DNA of 64,000 nucleotides from Galaxea fascicularis (lineage: Eukaryota > Cnidaria > Anthozoa > Scleractinia > Euphylliidae). The stretch lies in the NCBI GenBank assembly GCA_948470475.1, contig OX419338.1, positions 31,355,882 to 31,419,881 on the forward strand. Reading direction: 5' to 3'. Under the pieces are notes generated by a model that did not search any database, was not told where the DNA came from, and saw only the letters and a list, made by a program, of their open reading frames with translations. The translations under genes were made by a program, and so were the position numbers. The first letter of the stretch is position 1. Each line of letters starts with the position of its first letter. This document shows positions 11,301 to 26,901 of this stretch, piece after piece.

Positions 11301-14300
11301 AGGCCTTGTTTATTTTAGTACTGAGGTGTGTTTCCCCCTTCTATTCTTCTTCGTCTTTGCTTGTGCTGGGGGAAGCGACGATGGCAATTAGCTGATTAGT
11401 AAGAGAAAGTGAACATCGAAAGTTAAAATACGCTCTCCCCCCCCCCCCTACCCTCCCCCTCCTCCCTTTTAATATTCTTTAATTGGTCCCACTCTCTCTC
11501 TTTCTTAAGAAAATTTGCATGAATTTGAAATCTTAGCGTAGGCTGAGTTTCAAACGGAGTCAGTATATTTAGCTTTCCTGTTCACTTCCTAGAGCAAAGT
11601 TTTCCTTAGAGCATCATGAAGCTCAGTGAGGGAAAAATTCTAGCGAGATGCAGTATCTGCCTCGTCTAATAACCTTCGTGCGTATTTATCTTGTCGGGGC
11701 TATGAAGTCGACTGTTAGGCGCAGTGAAGGTTATTGTAGAGCTTTGCTTTCGGAGGTAAGGAGTCTTTAGCCTCAAAACGTAGGTGTCAGGGTTGATTTG
11801 TAAGCGCACATGGTGAGATTGGACTTGACTTTTGACCCGGCTAAAGACTTAGTAAAAATTTAGCAAGAAACAAGGGCTTGACGGAAGTTCGCTTGAAATC
11901 GGTTTTCAACATCCGGGACTTCAAGTAACCATCAGGCGACGACAAGATTTGCCTCGGTATTTCTGCGCGAAAACCGTAAGTTTTTCCAGTTTCTTGACTT
12001 GTTACCGCCCTTGCGGCTTTAGCGATTCTATGCTAGTGATCTGATAAGTGATGTGATAATTTGAAGTGTCATAATGTGTGATTTCCGGCCTCAAATCTAG
12101 TCGTAACATTTGCCACATGTTTACGTAGATGTAATTTACCAAGAGCTTGCTGTTATTTGTGTTAGCCACCAGGGAATTCGGTTTAAAACGTTGCTTGATT
12201 TCGTGCAAATCGATGCCTCTTTCCGACGGCAACTTTGCTCTCGGCAAGGCCGACGTTTCAAAGCAAGATTTGGGCAAAACTGACACTACTGCCCACACGA
12301 TAGTTCAGGTCAGAGGTTACGTCGATTTCATGTCTAATTATATAGCAAATAGCCATGTTCTCTTTTTTTTTTCCTTTCGTCGACACTGTAATCTGGTAAT
12401 AAGCAAAAAGTTCAGTGTCCTTGTTGAACAACGGAGGTAATAGCAAAGAAAGTTCTAAAAAGCCTCGAATTTTCGTCGACCTGGTTTTCATAAGGTCAGG
12501 TATATATTTCACAGGATTAGCAAATATGGGACTGATTTCACAGCCAAACTTGTTCAAATCACAACTCTTTTGGCGTACAAATGTTACAGACCTTAGAAGA
12601 CGGCTTTCAAGCCTAACATAAGTCCACGATCTTCACAATCTCTGCACTTTAAGCAAGTCACTAGTATTCTAAGGTAATTTATGTCATGGTTATGACCAAG
12701 AGCACAGTTTCATGTCTAAAGATTTGATCATCTAAAGGCAACTTCTCTGCTTTTCGCACTTAGAACTCTTCATTTGAACGTTTCCTATCGTTTTAAGTTG
12801 ATTATGAAAGAATTCTGTGCAATTCGACCGATATGCTTGAGATATCTACCTGGATTTTTGAAAACAGGGTCGCAGGAAAGTTATACTAGGCCTTGTTTAT
12901 TTTAGTACTGAGGTGTGTTTCCCCCTTCTATTCTTCTTCGTCTTTGCTTGTGCTGGGGGAAGCGACGATGGCAATTAGCTGATTAGTAAGAGAAAGTGAA
13001 CATCGAAAGTTAAAATACGCTCTCCCCCCCCCCCTACCCTCCCCCTCCTCCCTTTTAATATTCTTTAATTGGTCCCACTCTCTCTCTTTCTTAAGAAAAT
13101 TTGCATGAATTTGAAATCTTAGCGTAGGCTGAGTTTCAAACGGAGTCAGTATATTTAGCTTTCCTGTTCACTTCCTAGAGCAAAGTTTTCCTTAGAGCAT
13201 CATGAAGCTCAGTGAGGGAAAAATTCTAGCGAGATGCAGTATCTGCCTCGTCTAATAACCTTCGTGCGTATTTATCTTGTCGGGGCTATGAAGTCGACTG
13301 TTAGGCGCAGTGAAGGTTATTGTAGAGCTTTGCTTTCGGAGGTAAGGAGTCTTTAGCCTCAAAACGTAGGTGTCAGGGTTGATTTGTAAGCGCACATGGT
13401 GAGATTGGACTTGACTTTTGACCCGGCTAAAGACTTAGTAAAAATTTAGCAAGAAACAAGGGCTTGACGGAAGTTCGCTTGAAATCGGTTTTCAACATCC
13501 GGGACTTCAAGTAACCATCAGGCGACGACAAGATTTGCCTCGGTATTTCTGCGCGAAAACCGTAAGTTTTTCCAGTTTCTTGACTTGTTACCGCCCTTGC
13601 GGCTTTAGCGATTCTATGCTAGTGATCTGATAAGTGATGTGATAATTTGAAGTGTCATAATGTGTGATTTCCGGCCTCAAATCTAGTCGTAACATTTGCC
13701 ACATGTTTACGTAGATGTAATTTACCAAGAGCTTGCTGTTATTTGTGTTAGCCACCAGGGAATTCGGTTTAAAACGTTGCTTGATTTCGTGCAAATCGAT
13801 GCCTCTTTCCGACGGCAACTTTGCTCTCGGCAAGGCCGACGTTTCAAAGCAAGATTTGGGCAAAACTGACACTACTGCCCACACGATAGTTCAGGTCAGA
13901 GGTTACGTCGATTTCATGTCTAATTATATAGCAAATAGCCATGTTCTCTTTTTTTTTTCCTTTCGTCGACACTGTAATCTGGTAATAAGCAAAAAGTTCA
14001 GTGTCCTTGTTGAACAACGGAGGTAATAGCAAAGAAAGTTCTAAAAAGCCTCGAATTTTCGTCGACCTGGTTTTCATAAGGTCAGGTATATATTTCACAG
14101 GATTAGCAAATATGGGACTGATTTCACAGCCAAACTTGTTCAAATCACAACTCTTTTGGCGTACAAATGTTACAGACCTTAGAAGACGGCTTTCAAGCCT
14201 AACATAAGTCCACGATCTTCACAATCTCTGCACTTTAAGCAAGTCACTAGTATTCTAAGGTAATTTATGTCATGGTTATGACCAAGAGCACAGTTTCATG

Positions 14301-17300
14301 TCTAAAGATTTGATCATCTAAAGGCAACTTCTCTGCTTTTCGCACTTAGAACTCTTCATTTGAACGTTTCCTATCGTTTTAAGTTGATTATGAAAGAATT
14401 CTGTGCAATTCGACCGATATGCTTGAGATATCTACCTGGATTTTTGAAAACAGGGTCGCAGGAAAGTTATACTAGGCCTTGTTTATTTTAGTACTGAGGT
14501 GTGTTTCCCCCTTCTATTCTTCTTCGTCTTTGCTTGTGCTGGGGGAAGCGACGATGGCAATTAGCTGATTAGTAAGAGAAAGTGAACATCGAAAGTTAAA
14601 ATACGCTCTCCCCCCCCCCCTACCCTCCCCCTCCTCCCTTTTAATATTCTTTAATTGGTCCCACTCTCTCTCTTTCTTAAGAAAATTTGCATGAATTTGA
14701 AATCTTAGCGTAGGCTGAGTTTCAAACGGAGTCAGTATATTTAGCTTTCCTGTTCACTTCCTAGAGCAAAGTTTTCCTTAGAGCATCATGAAGCTCAGTG
14801 AGGGAAAAATTCTAGCGAGATGCAGTATCTGCCTCGTCTAATAACCTTCGTGCGTATTTATCTTGTCGGGGCTATGAAGTCGACTGTTAGGCGCAGTGAA
14901 GGTTATTGTAGAGCTTTGCTTTCGGAGGTAAGGAGTCTTTAGCCTCAAAACGTAGGTGTCAGGGTTGATTTGTAAGCGCACATGGTGAGATTGGACTTGA
15001 CTTTTGACCCGGCTAAAGACTTAGTAAAAATTTAGCAAGAAACAAGGGCTTGACGGAAGTTCGCTTGAAATCGGTTTTCAACATCCGGGACTTCAAGTAA
15101 CCATCAGGCGACGACAAGATTTGCCTCGGTATTTCTGCGCGAAAACCGTAAGTTTTTCCAGTTTCTTGACTTGTTACCGCCCTTGCGGCTTTAGCGATTC
15201 TATGCTAGTGATCTGATAAGTGATGTGATAATTTGAAGTGTCATAATGTGTGATTTCCGGCCTCAAATCTAGTCGTAACATTTGCCACATGTTTACGTAG
15301 ATGTAATTTACCAAGAGCTTGCTGTTATTTGTGTTAGCCACCAGGGAATTCGGTTTAAAACGTTGCTTGATTTCGTGCAAATCGATGCCTCTTTCCGACG
15401 GCAACTTTGCTCTCGGCAAGGCCGACGTTTCAAAGCAAGATTTGGGCAAAACTGACACTACTGCCCACACGATAGTTCAGGTCAGAGGTTACGTCGATTT
15501 CATGTCTAATTATATAGCAAATAGCCATGTTCTCTTTTTTTTTTCCTTTCGTCGACACTGTAATCTGGTAATAAGCAAAAAGTTCAGTGTCCTTGTTGAA
15601 CAACGGAGGTAATAGCAAAGAAAGTTCTAAAAAGCCTCGAATTTTCGTCGACCTGGTTTTCATAAGGTCAGGTATATATTTCACAGGATTAGCAAATATG
15701 GGACTGATTTCACAGCCAAACTTGTTCAAATCACAACTCTTTTGGCGTACAAATGTTACAGACCTTAGAAGACGGCTTTCAAGCCTAACATAAGTCCACG
15801 ATCTTCACAATCTCTGCACTTTAAGCAAGTCACTAGTATTCTAAGGTAATTTATGTCATGGTTATGACCAAGAGCACAGTTTCATGTCTAAAGATTTGAT
15901 CATCTAAAGGCAACTTCTCTGCTTTTCGCACTTAGAACTCTTCATTTGAACGTTTCCTATCGTTTTAAGTTGATTATGAAAGAATTCTGTGCAATTCGAC
16001 CGATATGCTTGAGATATCTACCTGGATTTTTGAAAACAGGGTCGCAGGAAAGTTATACTAGGCCTTGTTTATTTTAGTACTGAGGTGTGTTTCCCCCTTC
16101 TATTCTTCTTCGTCTTTGCTTGTGCTGGGGGAAGCGACGATGGCAATTAGCTGATTAGTAAGAGAAAGTGAACATCGAAAGTTAAAATACGCTCTCCCCC
16201 CCCCCCTACCCTCCCCCTCCTCCCTTTTAATATTCTTTAATTGGTCCCACTCTCTCTCTTTCTTAAGAAAATTTGCATGAATTTGAAATCTTAGCGTAGG
16301 CTGAGTTTCAAACGGAGTCAGTATATTTAGCTTTCCTGTTCACTTCCTAGAGCAAAGTTTTCCTTAGAGCATCATGAAGCTCAGTGAGGGAAAAATTCTA
16401 GCGAGATGCAGTATCTGCCTCGTCTAATAACCTTCGTGCGTATTTATCTTGTCGGGGCTATGAAGTCGACTGTTAGGCGCAGTGAAGGTTATTGTAGAGC
16501 TTTGCTTTCGGAGGTAAGGAGTCTTTAGCCTCAAAACGTAGGTGTCAGGGTTGATTTGTAAGCGCACATGGTGAGATTGGACTTGACTTTTGACCCGGCT
16601 AAAGACTTAGTAAAAATTTAGCAAGAAACAAGGGCTTGACGGAAGTTCGCTTGAAATCGGTTTTCAACATCCGGGACTTCAAGTAACCATCAGGCGACGA
16701 CAAGATTTGCCTCGGTATTTCTGCGCGAAAACCGTAAGTTTTTCCAGTTTCTTGACTTGTTACCGCCCTTGCGGCTTTAGCGATTCTATGCTAGTGATCT
16801 GATAAGTGATGTGATAATTTGAAGTGTCATAATGTGTGATTTCCGGCCTCAAATCTAGTCGTAACATTTGCCACATGTTTACGTAGATGTAATTTACCAA
16901 GAGCTTGCTGTTATTTGTGTTAGCCACCAGGGAATTCGGTTTAAAACGTTGCTTGATTTCGTGCAAATCGATGCCTCTTTCCGACGGCAACTTTGCTCTC
17001 GGCAAGGCCGACGTTTCAAAGCAAGATTTGGGCAAAACTGACACTACTGCCCACACGATAGTTCAGGTCAGAGGTTACGTCGATTTCATGTCTAATTATA
17101 TAGCAAATAGCCATGTTCTCTTTTTTTTTTCCTTTCGTCGACACTGTAATCTGGTAATAAGCAAAAAGTTCAGTGTCCTTGTTGAACAACGGAGGTAATA
17201 GCAAAGAAAGTTCTAAAAAGCCTCGAATTTTCGTCGACCTGGTTTTCATAAGGTCAGGTATATATTTCACAGGATTAGCAAATATGGGACTGATTTCACA

Positions 17301-20300
17301 GCCAAACTTGTTCAAATCACAACTCTTTTGGCGTACAAATGTTACAGACCTTAGAAGACGGCTTTCAAGCCTAACATAAGTCCACGATCTTCACAATCTC
17401 TGCACTTTAAGCAAGTCACTAGTATTCTAAGGTAATTTATGTCATGGTTATGACCAAGAGCACAGTTTCATGTCTAAAGATTTGATCATCTAAAGGCAAC
17501 TTCTCTGCTTTTCGCACTTAGAACTCTTCATTTGAACGTTTCCTATCGTTTTAAGTTGATTATGAAAGAATTCTGTGCAATTCGACCGATATGCTTGAGA
17601 TATCTACCTGGATTTTTGAAAACAGGGTCGCAGGAAAGTTATACTAGGCCTTGTTTATTTTAGTACTGAGGTGTGTTTCCCCCTTCTATTCTTCTTCGTC
17701 TTTGCTTGTGCTGGGGGAAGCGACGATGGCAATTAGCTGATTAGTAAGAGAAAGTGAACATCGAAAGTTAAAATACGCTCTCCCCCCCCCCCTACCCTCC
17801 CCCTCCTCCCTTTTAATATTCTTTAATTGGTCCCACTCTCTCTCTTTCTTAAGAAAATTTGCATGAATTTGAAATCTTAGCGTAGGCTGAGTTTCAAACG
17901 GAGTCAGTATATTTAGCTTTCCTGTTCACTTCCTAGAGCAAAGTTTTCCTTAGAGCATCATGAAGCTCAGTGAGGGAAAAATTCTAGCGAGATGCAGTAT
18001 CTGCCTCGTCTAATAACCTTCGTGCGTATTTATCTTGTCGGGGCTATGAAGTCGACTGTTAGGCGCAGTGAAGGTTATTGTAGAGCTTTGCTTTCGGAGG
18101 TAAGGAGTCTTTAGCCTCAAAACGTAGGTGTCAGGGTTGATTTGTAAGCGCACATGGTGAGATTGGACTTGACTTTTGACCCGGCTAAAGACTTAGTAAA
18201 AATTTAGCAAGAAACAAGGGCTTGACGGAAGTTCGCTTGAAATCGGTTTTCAACATCCGGGACTTCAAGTAACCATCAGGCGACGACAAGATTTGCCTCG
18301 GTATTTCTGCGCGAAAACCGTAAGTTTTTCCAGTTTCTTGACTTGTTACCGCCCTTGCGGCTTTAGCGATTCTATGCTAGTGATCTGATAAGTGATGTGA
18401 TAATTTGAAGTGTCATAATGTGTGATTTCCGGCCTCAAATCTAGTCGTAACATTTGCCACATGTTTACGTAGATGTAATTTACCAAGAGCTTGCTGTTAT
18501 TTGTGTTAGCCACCAGGGAATTCGGTTTAAAACGTTGCTTGATTTCGTGCAAATCGATGCCTCTTTCCGACGGCAACTTTGCTCTCGGCAAGGCCGACGT
18601 TTCAAAGCAAGATTTGGGCAAAACTGACACTACTGCCCACACGATAGTTCAGGTCAGAGGTTACGTCGATTTCATGTCTAATTATATAGCAAATAGCCAT
18701 GTTCTCTTTTTTTTTTCCTTTCGTCGACACTGTAATCTGGTAATAAGCAAAAAGTTCAGTGTCCTTGTTGAACAACGGAGGTAATAGCAAAGAAAGTTCT
18801 AAAAAGCCTCGAATTTTCGTCGACCTGGTTTTCATAAGGTCAGGTATATATTTCACAGGATTAGCAAATATGGGACTGATTTCACAGCCAAACTTGTTCA
18901 AATCACAACTCTTTTGGCGTACAAATGTTACAGACCTTAGAAGACGGCTTTCAAGCCTAACATAAGTCCACGATCTTCACAATCTCTGCACTTTAAGCAA
19001 GTCACTAGTATTCTAAGGTAATTTATGTCATGGTTATGACCAAGAGCACAGTTTCATGTCTAAAGATTTGATCATCTAAAGGCAACTTCTCTGCTTTTCG
19101 CACTTAGAACTCTTCATTTGAACGTTTCCTATCGTTTTAAGTTGATTATGAAAGAATTCTGTGCAATTCGACCGATATGCTTGAGATATCTACCTGGATT
19201 TTTGAAAACAGGGTCGCAGGAAAGTTATACTAGGCCTTGTTTATTTTAGTACTGAGGTGTGTTTCCCCCTTCTATTCTTCTTCGTCTTTGCTTGTGCTGG
19301 GGGAAGCGACGATGGCAATTAGCTGATTAGTAAGAGAAAGTGAACATCGAAAGTTAAAATACGCTCTCCCCCCCCCCCTACCCTCCCCCTCCTCCCTTTT
19401 AATATTCTTTAATTGGTCCCACTCTCTCTCTTTCTTAAGAAAATTTGCATGAATTTGAAATCTTAGCGTAGGCTGAGTTTCAAACGGAGTCAGTATATTT
19501 AGCTTTCCTGTTCACTTCCTAGAGCAAAGTTTTCCTTAGAGCATCATGAAGCTCAGTGAGGGAAAAATTCTAGCGAGATGCAGTATCTGCCTCGTCTAAT
19601 AACCTTCGTGCGTATTTATCTTGTCGGGGCTATGAAGTCGACTGTTAGGCGCAGTGAAGGTTATTGTAGAGCTTTGCTTTCGGAGGTAAGGAGTCTTTAG
19701 CCTCAAAACGTAGGTGTCAGGGTTGATTTGTAAGCGCACATGGTGAGATTGGACTTGACTTTTGACCCGGCTAAAGACTTAGTAAAAATTTAGCAAGAAA
19801 CAAGGGCTTGACGGAAGTTCGCTTGAAATCGGTTTTCAACATCCGGGACTTCAAGTAACCATCAGGCGACGACAAGATTTGCCTCGGTATTTCTGCGCGA
19901 AAACCGTAAGTTTTTCCAGTTTCTTGACTTGTTACCGCCCTTGCGGCTTTAGCGATTCTATGCTAGTGATCTGATAAGTGATGTGATAATTTGAAGTGTC
20001 ATAATGTGTGATTTCCGGCCTCAAATCTAGTCGTAACATTTGCCACATGTTTACGTAGATGTAATTTACCAAGAGCTTGCTGTTATTTGTGTTAGCCACC
20101 AGGGAATTCGGTTTAAAACGTTGCTTGATTTCGTGCAAATCGATGCCTCTTTCCGACGGCAACTTTGCTCTCGGCAAGGCCGACGTTTCAAAGCAAGATT
20201 TGGGCAAAACTGACACTACTGCCCACACGATAGTTCAGGTCAGAGGTTACGTCGATTTCATGTCTAATTATATAGCAAATAGCCATGTTCTCTTTTTTTT

Positions 20301-20774
20301 TTCCTTTCGTCGACACTGTAATCTGGTAATAAGCAAAAAGTTCAGTGTCCTTGTTGAACAACGGAGGTAATAGCAAAGAAAGTTCTAAAAAGCCTCGAAT
20401 TTTCGTCGACCTGGTTTTCATAAGGTCAGGTATATATTTCACAGGATTAGCAAATATGGGACTGATTTCACAGCCAAACTTGTTCAAATCACAACTCTTT
20501 TGGCGTACAAATGTTACAGACCTTAGAAGACGGCTTTCAAGCCTAACATAAGTCCACGATCTTCACAATCTCTGCACTTTAAGCAAGTCACTAGTATTCT
20601 AAGGTAATTTATGTCATGGTTATGACCAAGAGCACAGTTTCATGTCTAAAGATTTGATCATCTAAAGGCAACTTCTCTGCTTTTCGCACTTAGAACTCTT
20701 CATTTGAACGTTTCCTATCGTTTTAAGTTGATTATGAAAGAATTCTGTGCAATTCGACCGATATGCTTGAGATA

Positions 20775-21458
20775 ATTATTTCACAGGATTAGCAAATATG
20801 GGACTGATTTCACAGCCAAACTTGTTCAAATCACAACTCTTTTGGCGTACAAATGTTACAGACCTTAGAAGACGGCTTTCAAGCCTAACATAAGTCCACG
20901 ATCTTCACAATCTCTGCACTTTAAGCAAGTCACTAGTATTCTAAGGTAATTTATGTCATGGTTATGACCAAGAGCACAGTTTCATGTCTAAAGATTTGAT
21001 CATCTAAAGGCAACTTCTCTGCTTTTCGCACTTAGAACTCTTCATTTGAACGTTTCCTATCGTTTTAAGTTGATTATGAAAGAATTCTGTGCAATTCGAC
21101 CGATATGCTTGAGATAATTATTTCACAGGATTAGCAAATATGGGACTGATTTCACAGCCAAACTTGTTCAAATCACAACTCTTTTGGCGTACAAATGTTA
21201 CAGACCTTAGAAGACGGCTTTCAAGCCTAACATAAGTCCACGATCTTCACAATCTCTGCACTTTAAGCAAGTCACTAGTATTCTAAGGTAATTTATGTCA
21301 TGGTTATGACCAAGAGCACAGTTTCATGTCTAAAGATTTGATCATCTAAAGGCAACTTCTCTGCTTTTCGCACTTAGAACTCTTCATTTGAACGTTTCCT
21401 ATCGTTTTAAGTTGATTATGAAAGAATTCTGTGCAATTCGACCGATATGCTTGAGATA
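20775..21458. repeat. two extra B modules after unit 10
   Basis: Two head-to-tail 342-bp copies (20775-21116 and 21117-21458) of the B module. Each opens with attatttcacagg directly after a gagata end and lacks module A. They are identical to the B of the unit except for the 2-base junction (AT in place of the A-module edge). Confidence 0.95.
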
Positions 21459-23045
21459 TCTACCTGGATTTTTGAAAACAGGGTCGCAGGAAAGTTATAC
21501 TAGGCCTTGTTTATTTTAGTACTGAGGTGTGTTTCCCCCTTCTATTCTTCTTCGTCTTTGCTTGTGCTGGGGGAAGCGACGATGGCAATTAGCTGATTAG
21601 TAAGAGAAAGTGAACATCGAAAGTTAAAATACGCTCTCCCCCCCCCCCCTACCCTCCCCCTCCTCCCTTTTAATATTCTTTAATTGGTCCCACTCTCTCT
21701 CTTTCTTAAGAAAATTTGCATGAATTTGAAATCTTAGCGTAGGCTGAGTTTCAAACGGAGTCAGTATATTTAGCTTTCCTGTTCACTTCCTAGAGCAAAG
21801 TTTTCCTTAGAGCATCATGAAGCTCAGTGAGGGAAAAATTCTAGCGAGATGCAGTATCTGCCTCGTCTAATAACCTTCGTGCGTATTTATCTTGTCGGGG
21901 CTATGAAGTCGACTGTTAGGCGCAGTGAAGGTTATTGTAGAGCTTTGCTTTCGGAGGTAAGGAGTCTTTAGCCTCAAAACGTAGGTGTCAGGGTTGATTT
22001 GTAAGCGCACATGGTGAGATTGGACTTGACTTTTGACCCGGCTAAAGACTTAGTAAAAATTTAGCAAGAAACAAGGGCTTGACGGAAGTTCGCTTGAAAT
22101 CGGTTTTCAACATCCGGGACTTCAAGTAACCATCAGGCGACGACAAGATTTGCCTCGGTATTTCTGCGCGAAAACCGTAAGTTTTTCCAGTTTCTTGACT
22201 TGTTACCGCCCTTGCGGCTTTAGCGATTCTATGCTAGTGATCTGATAAGTGATGTGATAATTTGAAGTGTCATAATGTGTGATTTCCGGCCTCAAATCTA
22301 GTCGTAACATTTGCCACATGTTTACGTAGATGTAATTTACCAAGAGCTTGCTGTTATTTGTGTTAGCCACCAGGGAATTCGGTTTAAAACGTTGCTTGAT
22401 TTCGTGCAAATCGATGCCTCTTTCCGACGGCAACTTTGCTCTCGGCAAGGCCGACGTTTCAAAGCAAGATTTGGGCAAAACTGACACTACTGCCCACACG
22501 ATAGTTCAGGTCAGAGGTTACGTCGATTTCATGTCTAATTATATAGCAAATAGCCATGTTCTCTTTTTTTTTTCCTTTCGTCGACACTGTAATCTGGTAA
22601 TAAGCAAAAAGTTCAGTGTCCTTGTTGAACAACGGAGGTAATAGCAAAGAAAGTTCTAAAAAGCCTCGAATTTTCGTCGACCTGGTTTTCATAAGGTCAG
22701 GTATATATTTCACAGGATTAGCAAATATGGGACTGATTTCACAGCCAAACTTGTTCAAATCACAACTCTTTTGGCGTACAAATGTTACAGACCTTAGAAG
22801 ACGGCTTTCAAGCCTAACATAAGTCCACGATCTTCACAATCTCTGCACTTTAAGCAAGTCACTAGTATTCTAAGGTAATTTATGTCATGGTTATGACCAA
22901 GAGCACAGTTTCATGTCTAAAGATTTGATCATCTAAAGGCAACTTCTCTGCTTTTCGCACTTAGAACTCTTCATTTGAACGTTTCCTATCGTTTTAAGTT
23001 GATTATGAAAGAATTCTGTGCAATTCGACCGATATGCTTGAGATA

Positions 23046-23387
23046 ATTATTTCACAGGATTAGCAAATATGGGACTGATTTCACAGCCAAACTTGTTCAA
23101 ATCACAACTCTTTTGGCGTACAAATGTTACAGACCTTAGAAGACGGCTTTCAAGCCTAACATAAGTCCACGATCTTCACAATCTCTGCACTTTAAGCAAG
23201 TCACTAGTATTCTAAGGTAATTTATGTCATGGTTATGACCAAGAGCACAGTTTCATGTCTAAAGATTTGATCATCTAAAGGCAACTTCTCTGCTTTTCGC
23301 ACTTAGAACTCTTCATTTGAACGTTTCCTATCGTTTTAAGTTGATTATGAAAGAATTCTGTGCAATTCGACCGATATGCTTGAGATA
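23046..23387. repeat. extra B module after unit 11
   Basis: One 342-bp B copy inserted between unit 11 and unit 12, with the same gagata/attatttcac junction as the other extras. Confidence 0.95.
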
Positions 23388-26300
23388 TCTACCTGGATTT
23401 TTGAAAACAGGGTCGCAGGAAAGTTATACTAGGCCTTGTTTATTTTAGTACTGAGGTGTGTTTCCCCCTTCTATTCTTCTTCGTCTTTGCTTGTGCTGGG
23501 GGAAGCGACGATGGCAATTAGCTGATTAGTAAGAGAAAGTGAACATCGAAAGTTAAAATACGCTCTCCCCCCCCCCCCTACCCTCCCCCTCCTCCCTTTT
23601 AATATTCTTTAATTGGTCCCACTCTCTCTCTTTCTTAAGAAAATTTGCATGAATTTGAAATCTTAGCGTAGGCTGAGTTTCAAACGGAGTCAGTATATTT
23701 AGCTTTCCTGTTCACTTCCTAGAGCAAAGTTTTCCTTAGAGCATCATGAAGCTCAGTGAGGGAAAAATTCTAGCGAGATGCAGTATCTGCCTCGTCTAAT
23801 AACCTTCGTGCGTATTTATCTTGTCGGGGCTATGAAGTCGACTGTTAGGCGCAGTGAAGGTTATTGTAGAGCTTTGCTTTCGGAGGTAAGGAGTCTTTAG
23901 CCTCAAAACGTAGGTGTCAGGGTTGATTTGTAAGCGCACATGGTGAGATTGGACTTGACTTTTGACCCGGCTAAAGACTTAGTAAAAATTTAGCAAGAAA
24001 CAAGGGCTTGACGGAAGTTCGCTTGAAATCGGTTTTCAACATCCGGGACTTCAAGTAACCATCAGGCGACGACAAGATTTGCCTCGGTATTTCTGCGCGA
24101 AAACCGTAAGTTTTTCCAGTTTCTTGACTTGTTACCGCCCTTGCGGCTTTAGCGATTCTATGCTAGTGATCTGATAAGTGATGTGATAATTTGAAGTGTC
24201 ATAATGTGTGATTTCCGGCCTCAAATCTAGTCGTAACATTTGCCACATGTTTACGTAGATGTAATTTACCAAGAGCTTGCTGTTATTTGTGTTAGCCACC
24301 AGGGAATTCGGTTTAAAACGTTGCTTGATTTCGTGCAAATCGATGCCTCTTTCCGACGGCAACTTTGCTCTCGGCAAGGCCGACGTTTCAAAGCAAGATT
24401 TGGGCAAAACTGACACTACTGCCCACACGATAGTTCAGGTCAGAGGTTACGTCGATTTCATGTCTAATTATATAGCAAATAGCCATGTTCTCTTTTTTTT
24501 TTCCTTTCGTCGACACTGTAATCTGGTAATAAGCAAAAAGTTCAGTGTCCTTGTTGAACAACGGAGGTAATAGCAAAGAAAGTTCTAAAAAGCCTCGAAT
24601 TTTCGTCGACCTGGTTTTCATAAGGTCAGGTATATATTTCACAGGATTAGCAAATATGGGACTGATTTCACAGCCAAACTTGTTCAAATCACAACTCTTT
24701 TGGCGTACAAATGTTACAGACCTTAGAAGACGGCTTTCAAGCCTAACATAAGTCCACGATCTTCACAATCTCTGCACTTTAAGCAAGTCACTAGTATTCT
24801 AAGGTAATTTATGTCATGGTTATGACCAAGAGCACAGTTTCATGTCTAAAGATTTGATCATCTAAAGGCAACTTCTCTGCTTTTCGCACTTAGAACTCTT
24901 CATTTGAACGTTTCCTATCGTTTTAAGTTGATTATGAAAGAATTCTGTGCAATTCGACCGATATGCTTGAGATATCTACCTGGATTTTTGAAAACAGGGT
25001 CGCAGGAAAGTTATACTAGGCCTTGTTTATTTTAGTACTGAGGTGTGTTTCCCCCTTCTATTCTTCTTCGTCTTTGCTTGTGCTGGGGGAAGCGACGATG
25101 GCAATTAGCTGATTAGTAAGAGAAAGTGAACATCGAAAGTTAAAATACGCTCTCCCCCCCCCCTACCCTCCCCCTCCTCCCTTTTAATATTCTTTAATTG
25201 GTCCCACTCTCTCTCTTTCTTAAGAAAATTTGCATGAATTTGAAATCTTAGCGTAGGCTGAGTTTCAAACGGAGTCAGTATATTTAGCTTTCCTGTTCAC
25301 TTCCTAGAGCAAAGTTTTCCTTAGAGCATCATGAAGCTCAGTGAGGGAAAAATTCTAGCGAGATGCAGTATCTGCCTCGTCTAATAACCTTCGTGCGTAT
25401 TTATCTTGTCGGGGCTATGAAGTCGACTGTTAGGCGCAGTGAAGGTTATTGTAGAGCTTTGCTTTCGGAGGTAAGGAGTCTTTAGCCTCAAAACGTAGGT
25501 GTCAGGGTTGATTTGTAAGCGCACATGGTGAGATTGGACTTGACTTTTGACCCGGCTAAAGACTTAGTAAAAATTTAGCAAGAAACAAGGGCTTGACGGA
25601 AGTTCGCTTGAAATCGGTTTTCAACATCCGGGACTTCAAGTAACCATCAGGCGACGACAAGATTTGCCTCGGTATTTCTGCGCGAAAACCGTAAGTTTTT
25701 CCAGTTTCTTGACTTGTTACCGCCCTTGCGGCTTTAGCGATTCTATGCTAGTGATCTGATAAGTGATGTGATAATTTGAAGTGTCATAATGTGTGATTTC
25801 CGGCCTCAAATCTAGTCGTAACATTTGCCACATGTTTACGTAGATGTAATTTACCAAGAGCTTGCTGTTATTTGTGTTAGCCACCAGGGAATTCGGTTTA
25901 AAACGTTGCTTGATTTCGTGCAAATCGATGCCTCTTTCCGACGGCAACTTTGCTCTCGGCAAGGCCGACGTTTCAAAGCAAGATTTGGGCAAAACTGACA
26001 CTACTGCCCACACGATAGTTCAGGTCAGAGGTTACGTCGATTTCATGTCTAATTATATAGCAAATAGCCATGTTCTCTTTTTTTTTTCCTTTCGTCGACA
26101 CTGTAATCTGGTAATAAGCAAAAAGTTCAGTGTCCTTGTTGAACAACGGAGGTAATAGCAAAGAAAGTTCTAAAAAGCCTCGAATTTTCGTCGACCTGGT
26201 TTTCATAAGGTCAGGTATATATTTCACAGGATTAGCAAATATGGGACTGATTTCACAGCCAAACTTGTTCAAATCACAACTCTTTTGGCGTACAAATGTT

Positions 26301-26559
26301 ACAGACCTTAGAAGACGGCTTTCAAGCCTAACATAAGTCCACGATCTTCACAATCTCTGCACTTTAAGCAAGTCACTAGTATTCTAAGGTAATTTATGTC
26401 ATGGTTATGACCAAGAGCACAGTTTCATGTCTAAAGATTTGATCATCTAAAGGCAACTTCTCTGCTTTTCGCACTTAGAACTCTTCATTTGAACGTTTCC
26501 TATCGTTTTAAGTTGATTATGAAAGAATTCTGTGCAATTCGACCGATATGCTTGAGATA

Positions 26560-26901
26560 ATTATTTCACAGGATTAGCAAATATGGGACTGATTTCACAG
26601 CCAAACTTGTTCAAATCACAACTCTTTTGGCGTACAAATGTTACAGACCTTAGAAGACGGCTTTCAAGCCTAACATAAGTCCACGATCTTCACAATCTCT
26701 GCACTTTAAGCAAGTCACTAGTATTCTAAGGTAATTTATGTCATGGTTATGACCAAGAGCACAGTTTCATGTCTAAAGATTTGATCATCTAAAGGCAACT
26801 TCTCTGCTTTTCGCACTTAGAACTCTTCATTTGAACGTTTCCTATCGTTTTAAGTTGATTATGAAAGAATTCTGTGCAATTCGACCGATATGCTTGAGAT
26901 A
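26560..26901. repeat. extra B module after unit 13
   Basis: One 342-bp B copy with the same junction. It follows unit 13, whose main part is the shortest of the array (1585 bp, 10-C tract). Confidence 0.95.
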